Positions 56,078 to 64,000 of a stretch of DNA of 64,000 nucleotides are shown piece by piece. The stretch's first letter is position 1. The number at the start of each line of letters is the position of its first letter. A program made the position numbers and the translations under genes. The notes beneath the pieces are model-generated. The model made no database searches. It saw only the letters and a list, made by a program, of their open reading frames with translations, and was not told where the DNA came from. Source of the stretch: Rhypophila decipiens (taxonomy: Eukaryota > Ascomycota > Sordariomycetes > Sordariales > Naviculisporaceae); assembly GCA_033297075.1 (NCBI GenBank), contig MU858048.1, forward strand, positions 434,001-498,000, given 5' to 3'.

Positions 56078-57498
56078 CTTTGTGTGAGAGGCTTAATAAT
56101 TTCCGGAACGGAGAGTGAGAAAGAAAGTGACATGAGTTTTTCTGGATTCCGGATTCGACACTAGGTCTGGGGAACTTGGTTATTTATATTCCTGGGGAGT
56201 TAGTTGTTCACGACCAAAAAAGACGAAGCACGTTCATCATACTCATGTTGGTTGTGACGAGGCATTCCATAGGCTGCCGCCTTTACGCAGATCCAAGTTG
56301 AGATTGCAAGTCGGACTGATCAATTCGACTCGTAAAAACTGCCGGTACATGGAGACTTGTTGTTCAGTCTCACCTTCACTATATGGGCTGTCTCTGAACT
56401 GCCACTGGGTCTCTTGTGATCATGGTCAATCCCCAAGAGTGCCCTTCAGTCCTCTGTACACCGCGGTCAGGTGAGTGTATCCCGGATTCAGTGTTGTGGA
56501 TGAGTCACAGACGGATGCTTACACTCTGGTCATGGTAAGAATTGATAGGGGCCACGCCAAGGTCAAGCATTGGGTTCAGATCAGAAGCTGCGGATCCATG
56601 AGCTTCAAAGCAGACGATTTAATACCGGACAGGGGCGGATTGCAGATGATATAACAAGGCAATCGCGGTCTTTCTGACTTATTCTTTCTCGGTTCAGGGT
56701 ATCAGGCAGTATGAACAAAGAAATCCAAGGCAGGAACCACTCGAAAAAGCCTGATTTGTGCTGACGGCGATCATGAGAAGTGAATCCAGGAGCTGTACAT
56801 GTAGACGGGTTGTGGATTATTATTGGTACAACAGGATACGGTGAAATAAGACAGTACGGTACCTATGCATCCAGACCGTATCAGTACCCCTGAATCCCCG
56901 GGAAATATTGGATGGTCTGTGCATTCTGGCATTCTGCACTAAGCCTCTCGCCGATTCAACCGCTAAAACCGGTCTGCGGAGCACCTGGGTGCTGGGAGCC
57001 TGGGCCTCCTGCAGTGTCAGGAACGCGCTCACGTCACCACAAGTGTCCATGTCGCGCATCAATCAACAGGCCGCCTGTCCAGCGCGCCCCCCAAAATCCT
57101 CTCCCAGTTTTTCGTGCAAAAAAACTTCTCAAAAAATCAACCAACGGTTTGGTCGCCTTCAACAGGTGTGAAACCAAGCTGCGAATCGGCGTCATCCACT
57201 TTCTGGTTTAATTGAACCTTTTTCGATTTTCCCGCCATGTTTTCTCCTGTGACCTCTGGGTCTTTTTAGCCACATCTCTGACCTCCCGCACCACCCCTGC
57301 AACTTGCTCTCCCCAACCAGCTCCAATCTCAACCTCCCGCGACAACATCTCTGATCGCAAGAACTCCATCCATCATCCATCCATCATCCATCACAACAGT
57401 CCATAAAAAAACACAGAAAAAACCGGCAAATAAAATCCGTGCCAAAATACGCGTATATATCCAAACAGCACGACCATAGCCATCATATATAAAACACA
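56078..57498. other. Divergent intergenic region
   Basis: 1.4 kb between GH43-like copy 3 (-) and the AT-hook gene (+). It contains the shared 13-mer AGTACCCCTGAAT (56883-56895) and CATCCATCCATC-type simple repeats (57366-57390). The last 250 bp probably is the leader of the AT-hook gene. Confidence 0.35.
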
Positions 57499-58415
57499 AT
57501 GGCTCCCAGCAAAGCAGCCGGAGAGGAACCTGTCAAGCGCGGTCGCGGTCGTCCCCCTCTTGACCCCAGCCAGCGCAAGCCCAAGCCTGAGCCGAGTGGT
57601 CGTCCCCGTGGCCGTCCCAAGGGATCGGGTGGCGTGAAGAAGGCGGCTGCTCCCAAGCCCGCTGCCACCGGCACTCGTCGCGGACGTCCAAGAGGCGCTG
57701 CTACCGCCGCCGCCGCCGCCGCCGCTGCTGCCGACGAGTCAACAAGCACAACTACTACCACCAAGTCTGGTCGCGCTTCTCGCAAATCAGACGGCCCTGC
57801 CACGACACCCAAGAGTGCCAAGAAGGCCGCGACGCCCAAGAAGGGTTCAACACCGGCCAAGGGCGGCCCCAAGCGCTCCGGGCGCAAGAGCAAGGCTGAT
57901 GAGGAGGTCGAGGAGGATGCTGCCGACGTTGAGGGAGACGAGGATATGGCCGACGGTAGCGAGGGGTCCGCCGACGAGGAGGACGCAAGTGAGTAGACAA
58001 GTTAGTTTTTCTCAAATAAAATAATATGTAATCAACACTGTCTCAATCCACACACGTTTCCATTCCTCTATTGGTCCTGCTCCATCGGTCTATAACTGGT
58101 CGCCCACCATCCTCACTTTTCCTTTAGTTCAGCCGTAAAGCTAACCTGCGCATTTTCTCCGTGAACCAGGCCCAGAACACGTCGCCGCCGCCGCCCATGG
58201 AGACAGCCCAAATCCAAGTGGGGAAGGAGTGGGAGAAGATGGCGACGACGACGAGGTTCGTGGCAACACCAGTATATTACCTGGCTTTCTGTAAGCAATT
58301 GTTCGGATTTTACAAGTTCACCCTTTTAACTGACTCGTTTCTTTGCTGTTTCTTTTTTTTAAAGGGCAAACCCATTAATGAATATCAGAAGTCGGATATG
58401 GGCGAAATGACATGA
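57499..58415 (+). CDS. AT-hook (HMGA-like) chromatin protein
   Basis: Exon 1 (57499-57988) is clear. It encodes about 163 aa with three AT-hook cores (RGRGRPPLD, SGRPRGRPKGS, RRGRPRGA) separated by Ala/Lys/Thr-rich sequence, a poly-Ala run and an acidic end. AT-hooks bind the minor groove of A/T-rich DNA, so a nuclear architectural role is inferred. At 57989 a GTGAGT donor precedes an intron ending ACCAG at 58169; exon 2 begins at 58170 and remains acidic. Two endings are possible. One uses donor 58256 and acceptor 58364 and gives GKPINEYQKSDMGEMT with stop at 58415. The other reads on to a stop at 58292-58294. A strong pyrimidine tract at the 58364 acceptor favours a third exon. If the first intron is retained, the protein ends after DASE. 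Confidence 0.75.
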
Positions 58416-59889
58416 CACAGAACATCAAAAAACACCAAAAAGCAGCTGGCCAGTCACGACCGCTCGAGTTTCTTTTCTGGTCGACATACATAAACAAGGG
58501 GCAGATGGGGCGAAATACTATCCCGGCCGGGCGACAAAGCGGGTGTGAGTATTGGGTACGATAGGGCCTGTTGTATTGTTAATATTGGCGAGAGGTAGCC
58601 ATTGCCTTTTCAGGATTCCTTTATTTCTTATGCTCTTCAGGGCAGGCAGGCAGGCAGGCAGGCAAGGCGGGAAAGATCTTTTATTAGTTGTTCATATTTA
58701 GTTCGGGCTATTGGTTTCCTTTTCTTTCTTCTCAGTTTGGTCTAATGGTTAAGGATACCGGTGCTGCGCCTTTTGGGTTGGGGGACTTTGCTATAATAAT
58801 TCTTGCTCGCCTTGTGTTATCGGGCGCGTTTGAAGTACAGATATTCGTTCTTCCTCGGCCTCTTCTGTATCGTCCGCCTAGGTGCCCACCTACTTGCTAC
58901 TCTCCTGTGTATTGATTGTACCATCATGTCTTGTCTACCCGGGCATCTATGAGCCCAATGAGTCTGTCTATCTTGGCCTTATTTACGTGAACCCATGTGT
59001 TACGACTGTTTTTCTGAGAAGAGCAAAGGACCTGAGCCGGGGAAACGGCTAGAGACGGTCGGGGAAAGCAGACACGCAGGAGCTTGGTTGGAAATACTGG
59101 ATGAGCGAGGTCGAAATGCCGTCATGGGAGATGACAAAAGGCATGACAGTGCTGTCTTGGTCTTGTCATTATTCTCGCCGGTGCATGAGAACAGTCATTT
59201 TTCATCCAACACGGTTTCCGATACACCTTCCTTGCTGTATCACAACACCGGCATAACACACCCAGGTCCGGCCCGACGAACGTCCGATCTTTCAAATGGG
59301 AAGGAACACCACAACCGGCAAAAGGCTGACACATCCATCACAGTCCATCGCCCCTGCCATGCCCGGGAATTATTCCTCACCCAGATCGCCCGATGTTCCG
59401 ATATCTGATGAATCACTTGATCGTACTCCTTCCCCACTTACCCAGTCCTCAACATCGACCACTGAAGGACCATTCTCACCGAGTCTGAATCTCATCTCGT
59501 GTTCCGGGTACCCTGTCTATGACAAATGGGGTCAATCATTTTGTACATCGAATCGAGGTCGAGTCATATTTTTTGTAAATATTTCGATACTCTGAATATG
59601 GCAAGACCAAAAGAGATGCCACTCAGCAGACGACTGCAGCCGATGATTCACACACTTCGACATTGACAGAGGTTTCGAGCAGAAAGAGAAACAGATTGTG
59701 TCATCGCTCTGCTTCCAAACATGTGGTGAGCCCCGTAACTGTCTTTTCCTATCTTCTGTAAAGTGCGTGTCCCATCTATCCTTACACCAGAAAGCCACCA
59801 ACCCTTATCCTCTCCACTTGATATATAGAGCGCCCAAAGATAAACAAACTGGCAGAATTTCCACCAACTGGTCATTATCAGTCAACAAG
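58416..59889. other. Intergenic region upstream of GH43-like copy 4
   Basis: 1.47 kb. It contains a GGCA tetranucleotide repeat (about 58642-58665) and a D-arm-like string near 58738 without matching tRNA parts. The frame of copy 4 is open back to 59698, but that extension is not protein-like. Confidence 0.35.
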
Positions 59890-61584
59890 ATGCTCGCCAT
59901 TATCATCATCGTTTCTGTATTGTTCTGGACAGGCCTTGCTGACCCGGGCAAGATAACCTTCTCTGACTTGAACTATACAACAAACCCCAGCCTGAACCCA
60001 TTCTTTTTGACGTCGAATTCCGTTGCAAAGCATCTCTATGCTGACGCAATATTTGATGAGAAGAATCAGCTGTTTTGCATATACCATACGCCGTTGCCCG
60101 AAACCGAAGACCCCCGCATCTCCTCAATCTATACCATCACATCCTCGAATCTCCTTGATTGGAGTGGAAGCTCGGATCCCCATCTGAATTTGACGGAATG
60201 GGGGTTACCCGAAGAAACCAACAATGTCTCTGTGGCCGCGATTCCCAGCAAAGGCACCTACTACCTCTTTTTTTCCGCTACCACCGACTTCCCCGATTAC
60301 CAACATGTCGGTAAAGAGGGGACCTCCTCTGCCATATTCGTAGCCAAGGCAGACAACCCTTATGGCCCTTTCAAGAACGCGCGATCGGATTCGCAACCAC
60401 TCTTGCGCTTCCCTTACACCAATAATATCCTGAATGCCACCGATAACCCAAGCGTTGTTTTGGATCAAGACAATCACGCTCACTTGTTTTATACGTCTGG
60501 CCCATCTGTGTATCACCTGAACTTGAACGACGACCTGGTTGATATTGGTCCTGGTATGGCGAAAGATGTCACACCGATGGTGACAAACAAGAATGGAAAC
60601 CCTCCCAATTTCTCGGGAGGAGTGAAAGTATTCATTCGGGGAAAGACATACTATATGCTTTGGAAAGATTCTGCCAACGATACCGCTTTGCCCATCCGCT
60701 ATGCCATGTCGCCCCATCCCGAAGGATTATTCGTTGACAGCGGGTGGGTTCTTGAGCCGGACCAGGCTGTCGCCACAAAACTTGGCCATGCTACAGTCAT
60801 TAATGTACCGACGACAGATATCTGGTACTTGGTGTACTCGCGCACATTTTCAGATGGGAAATCTGATCTTCAAAGTGGCCTAGCATACGACCGCATGTAC
60901 TTCAACGATGAAATGGAAGAGAATGAGTCTCATAATATTGGTCCGACAATAAAGCCGGTCCAGATGGGCGTGGCAGGCAATTTCAACGCTTTCTCGGACC
61001 CAATCTCGAGATTCCAAACAAATGGCGGTAGAAGCCAGTTCTTTTCTATCTGGCCCTGGACTAAAACCGAGGTCAGTCGACCCTCTGGTAGTTTCCACGG
61101 GGATGATGATAGATATATTAGCTCGTGGTGGATTGAGCCCATGGCTCTTCTACCCAGCAACTTCAGCAATTTTGTCTTTGACATTAACGTAGCCATTACC
61201 GAGTTCAACCCGAATTATCCTGGTCCTTTTCCAGGCGACGTCGGGGTTATGTTTCGTGTGGCCATTAGTTCTACGCTAGGGCTCCCCACAGATAACTACT
61301 ATGGATACTATACGGGAATCCGTGTTGACGGTAGAGTTATCCTCGGCATGGCAAGCGGGACATGGAACGAGCTGATAGTCACCGAGCCCGTCCTCGACAC
61401 ACCTTACCAAAAGCTCTACCGGATGCGGGTATGGGCCATGGAACATCGTCTCAAGGTGCATGTGGACGACATGGAGAACGCCTTGATCGACGTTACCGAC
61501 GAAACCTATCAGAGCGGGGGCGCTGGCCTACGGAGTTTCCGAGTCGACGGTCTCTGGGACAACATGGAAATAAGGAAACTATAG
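59890..61584 (+). CDS. Secreted GH43-like beta-propeller protein, copy 4
   Basis: Start placed at ATG 59890 because it opens directly with a signal peptide (MLAIIIIVSVLFWTGLA). The frame continues upstream to 59698 but without family similarity. The product is 564 aa, intronless. The propeller domain (about 20-350) has YADAIFDEKNQLFCIYHT with an Asp at the expected base position, then SKGTYYLFFSATTDFPD, ATDNPSVVLDQDNHAHLFYT, SGGVKVFIRGKTYYMLWKD and DIWYLVYSRTFS. A C-terminal LamG-like domain (about 395-563; GVMFRVAI, NYYGYYTGIRVDGRVILGM, GGAGLRSFRVDGLWDNMEI) follows. The E-G-P acid motif reads FSGG. It shares the overall plan with the other three copies and is separated from them by the AT-hook gene. 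A C-terminal relic of a fifth copy lies 300 bp downstream. Confidence 0.8.
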   Translation: MLAIIIIVSVLFWTGLADPGKITFSDLNYTTNPSLNPFFLTSNSVAKHLYADAIFDEKNQLFCIYHTPLPETEDPRISSIYTITSSNLLDWSGSSDPHLNLTEWGLPEETNNVSVAAIPSKGTYYLFFSATTDFPDYQHVGKEGTSSAIFVAKADNPYGPFKNARSDSQPLLRFPYTNNILNATDNPSVVLDQDNHAHLFYTSGPSVYHLNLNDDLVDIGPGMAKDVTPMVTNKNGNPPNFSGGVKVFIRGKTYYMLWKDSANDTALPIRYAMSPHPEGLFVDSGWVLEPDQAVATKLGHATVINVPTTDIWYLVYSRTFSDGKSDLQSGLAYDRMYFNDEMEENESHNIGPTIKPVQMGVAGNFNAFSDPISRFQTNGGRSQFFSIWPWTKTEVSRPSGSFHGDDDRYISSWWIEPMALLPSNFSNFVFDINVAITEFNPNYPGPFPGDVGVMFRVAISSTLGLPTDNYYGYYTGIRVDGRVILGMASGTWNELIVTEPVLDTPYQKLYRMRVWAMEHRLKVHVDDMENALIDVTDETYQSGGAGLRSFRVDGLWDNMEIRKL

Positions 61585-61883
61585 GCTAGTCTAGTGTCAG
61601 GGGTTCTATCATCTCTCTTTTCAGCCACGTTGGTTTGCTTTACACTCATCTGGATGGGATTTTGGGATATATATGAGAATTAAACCTGGTGATCACGCCC
61701 ACCCCTCAGCAAATTGCCGGCCCCTTTCTGTCTTTTTATTCCCATTCCTTTTTTCTGTATTTTTCTTATCGCTGTGGTCACGGACAGGAGACGGTATAAA
61801 CAGCTTATTATTACTGCGCTAATTTCATATCGTCTTTATTTGGTTTTGGTGCTGTGTCTGTCTGCATTCGCGTGGGGAATTTC

Positions 61884-62043
61884 TGGACCCGGAGCAACTA
61901 TCAAGGTAGCTGCCGGTTCTAATTTGGATCAATACCTGATCACTGTGACAGACGAGACATTTAGGTTTGGCCAGACGGGACTCCGTACCTATAGGACTAA
62001 GGACTGGATCCCTTTCTTTGCAAATGACCTTTCTTTTCATTAG
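61884..62043 (+). pseudogene. C-terminal relic of a fifth GH43-like copy
   Basis: The plus-strand frame ending at a TAG (62041-62043) reads IKVAAGSNLDQYLITVTDET followed by FRFGQTGLRTYR. It aligns with the end of copy 4 (LKVHVDDMENALIDVTDET, then YQSGGAGLRSFRV) and resembles copy 3. Only the last strands of the LamG-like domain remain. There is no upstream propeller or signal peptide, and after RTYR the frame diverges. It is best read as a truncated duplicate left beside copy 4. Confidence 0.65.
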
Positions 62044-62150
62044 TATTTAATACTAGGAACATTGTTCCCTCGAGAATGTCCCACATTTCTTATAGATGTT
62101 GTTAGCAGCTGATACACTCAACCTTATTCACCCAAATTTATGTCATATAG

Positions 62151-62303
62151 GACCTCGCTGGAAAGGTGTACGACGGCTTGCTCTACCTGGCCAACAAAGC
62201 CTCTCCAGGTCTGGTCGAAATTGCACAGTGCTTCTTCATGTCCCCAATGAGTTCCTTTCGGAACACTTGGAGCCCAATCCCATTGATGATTCCTGATTCA
62301 TGA
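62151..62303 (+). other. Orphan exon-like frame
   Basis: Directly after a TCATATAG acceptor-like sequence the frame reads DLAGKVYDGLLYLANKASPG, then LVEIAQCFFMSPM, to a TGA at 62301-62303. The composition is protein-like. No upstream exon with a matching donor was identified. It could be the last exon of a lost gene. Confidence 0.25.
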
Positions 62304-62942
62304 GCTGAGCAAGTAATACCTAGTCTACCAACGTAACGGGACTGCGTCACGGAGCTCATGAGTCAAATACAGTACCCAACACATTTCATCATACAATACG
62401 TAATTATAATGGAGAGAGATGTAGGTGGTACTGGATCATAATAGCAATCGGGGAATAACCAGCATACACTTACAGAGTATTGCATTACCTGCTAACTTTC
62501 ATTCTCTAGGGCCTATGAAGCTCCTCGTCCACGTATGTCTTTGATCTTCCCTAAGCATTAAAGGAAGTGTCCAGAAGCCTAAAATAACGTATAGAAGAGA
62601 AGTTAGTGAGGCTTATATATTAGATTAAAGGCATATAGTAATGTCATGTAAAGCCTAATATTAGGGTTCTATAAGTGTATATATGGCTCATTTCATACAA
62701 AAGAGTACATGGGCCTCATAGATGTAATATAGACATATTTGAGCTGGGATAAAGGCCTCGCCTCCTCATTCCTAATGTATAAGTATATAGAGACAACGCC
62801 ATGCTCTTGAACTCCTGTAGCCGTATAACCTTCCATATAAATGCATTGCCCATCCGCCCAGAAAACAACACAAGAAAGGAGATATTAGACAAAACACAAA
62901 AGACCTAGAAGAGACCCAGAAAAACACTGACTCCCAAGAGGC

Positions 62943-64000
62943 TCAGAAGAACCGACCCCTCCTCTTCTTGTCATCAGCTTTGTGATCTAGCCGTCCCCTT
63001 CCCGTGTCTCCCCTACCGCCATCTAGCCGCCTAAGACCTTCAATCTTGCTGAGCACCAGCTCAAGTAGCTCCTTCCGCTTTATAAGATCCAGATGCCTCC
63101 TAACCCTGGGATCTTCCTGCGCGAATCTCTCGAGCCCGCCGCCTAGCATTTGCTCGCCCAGCTTCGACTCAACCTCCCTGGGGAACCGTGCGTAGAAATC
63201 GTTCAGCATCTCGACGTTGAGGAACAAGACGGCCGTCTGCGTGAGCTTGGTGGCTACGGCGTCGAGGAAGATCTCGGGGCAGTAGTACTTGTTCTCAAGG
63301 GACTTGCACTGGCGCGACTTGACGGCCAGCATGCGCATGTTGATAATGTCCGCGCGATCGCGGAGGAAGACTGCTTCTCGGCCTGGGAGAGTAGGTTTTG
63401 TCAGTCAAAGGGTTTGCATGACACCACAGATATATATATATATATATGATGCGGGAGTAGCCAGTCAGAACGTACCTCTTGCCAACAAGGCCGCGCTGAA
63501 GCCGCCAGCACCATTCCTCATCTCGCCCTCGACAATGATATCGCCCTTCCTAGCCTTGTCCACAAAGTTCATAACTTCCTTCAGCTTCTTCTTCCCCCCC
63601 ACCGTGTTCTCCAGGTTCTTCATAGCAGTCTGGCAGTGATCCAGCTCTGTTTTGAGGACCTCGGCCACGTGCTCCCTGCCCTGGTTCCATTCCTGCTGGT
63701 GGACGTCAACCTCGTACTTGTAGGGCTTGAGAGAGAACTCAATGCCGTCACTGGTGGTATATGCCCGGTCGGCCAGGACAGTTGCCGCCGCTTCGGTAAT
63801 AACCTGGCGCGCAGAAGGGTGCTTTGCAAAGGTAGATTTGCTAATGAGCTTTTCGACGTCGGTCTGGATCGCTGCGGAGACGACACTGGTAGCGAGACGG
63901 CCTACGCCGAGACGTGTCAGTGCGGAGGAGGCCATATCGAGCTGCATGTGCCAGTATTGGGATTTAGGATCGGCCTTGGGCAGGTCGGCGATGCTCTCGG
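62943..64000 (-). CDS. MGM1: Mitochondrial dynamin-like GTPase Mgm1, C-terminal part (5' end outside window)
   Basis: Minus-strand gene whose 5' part, with the GTPase domain, lies beyond base 64000. Visible exons are 63476-64000 (open at the edge; reads SIADLPKADPKSQYWHM) and 62943-63382. The 93-bp intron contains an (AT)n run and ends CCCAG. The join restores ALLARGREAVFLRDRADIIN. The remaining 320 or so residues belong to the stalk and C-terminal GTPase effector region of Mgm1/Msp1/OPA1: DGIEFSLKPYKYEVDV, YYCPEIFLDAVATKLTQTAV, LFLNVEMLNDFYARFPREVE and RVRRHLDLIKRKELLELVL. These proteins drive inner mitochondrial membrane fusion and cristae maintenance. It ends in a basic KKRRGRFF. Identity is from sequence recognition of this C-terminal pattern. 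Confidence 0.85.

Larger units (their letters stand above)
61585..62942. other. Intergenic region with gene relics
   Basis: 1.36 kb between GH43-like copy 4 (+) and MGM1 (-). It contains a C-terminal GH43-like relic (61884-62043) and an orphan exon-like frame (62151-62303). The part from 62310 to 62800 is A/T-rich and featureless. Confidence 0.4.

Noticed and set aside
58738..58765. tRNA D-arm-like string TGGTCTAATGGTTAAGGAT
   Set aside because: No B-box or pairing acceptor stem within tRNA distance downstream.
59698..59889. N-terminal extension of GH43-like copy 4
   Set aside because: It would bury the signal peptide and has no similarity to paralogues; the ATG at 59890 is preferred.
1..64000. 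CRISPR arrays, operons, bacterial mobile elements or viral genes
   Set aside because: The window is eukaryotic nuclear DNA; no spaced direct-repeat arrays, Shine-Dalgarno-linked gene strings, integrases, reverse transcriptases or transposases were seen.

Overview
The window looks like nuclear DNA of a filamentous ascomycete (Pezizomycotina, most likely Sordariomycetes). Most introns are short (58-93 bp) with GT..AG ends and CTAAC/CTGAC-type branch sites. Genes are monocistronic on both strands, there are many low-complexity proline-, glutamine- or asparagine-rich proteins, and several gene families are fungal (Mediator subunit 5, IRC22/TRAP-alpha, DUF3176, DUF4202, Mgm1). I cannot name the genus.

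Region 1-20 kb is mostly housekeeping or conserved fungal genes: a SANT/Myb-like protein with a Trp-repeat tail (267-2963, -), a DUF4202 protein (3938-4625, +), a cytochrome b5/FMN-dependent dehydrogenase of the lactate dehydrogenase (cytochrome b2) type (4996-6519, +), a tRNA-derived pol III-type element (about 6753-6862, -), a single-pass membrane protein with a Cys-rich ectodomain (7281-8762, -), a large DExH RNA helicase with UBA and RWD domains (10617-14865, -), a proline-rich/acidic conserved protein (15595-18009, +) and an IRC22-like ER membrane protein (18604-19648, -).

Region 20-35 kb holds mainly accessory metabolism: a fumarylacetoacetase-like gene with altered metal-ligand positions (20082-21404, -), a CocE/S15-type hydrolase (21835-24123, -), a small two-exon orphan (25104-25565, -), an aldehyde-dehydrogenase-like protein lacking the catalytic Cys and Glu (26722-28470, +), a DUF3176 membrane protein (29224-31344, +) and a LigB/DODA-type extradiol dioxygenase with an unusually long intron (33057-34762, +).

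Region 34.8-42 kb is a 7.3-kb stretch with no intact gene that I can support, only broken coding-like fragments. It is followed by a conserved fungal protein (42044-42892, +), a foldback/MITE-like element with a 19-bp tandem-repeat core (about 43560-43999) and the four-exon Mediator subunit MED5/Nut1 (44811-48569, +).

Region 49-62 kb is the most distinctive part. Four paralogous secreted GH43-like beta-propeller genes alternate in orientation (49361-51070 -, 52054-53988 +, 54563-56077 -, 59890-61584 +). A fifth, C-terminal-only relic follows (61884-62043). An AT-hook protein gene (57499-58415, +) sits inside the group. By eye, none of the four copies shows the complete canonical GH43 catalytic residue set. 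The window ends in the 3' part of the mitochondrial dynamin gene MGM1 (62943-64000, -), whose 5' part lies beyond the window.
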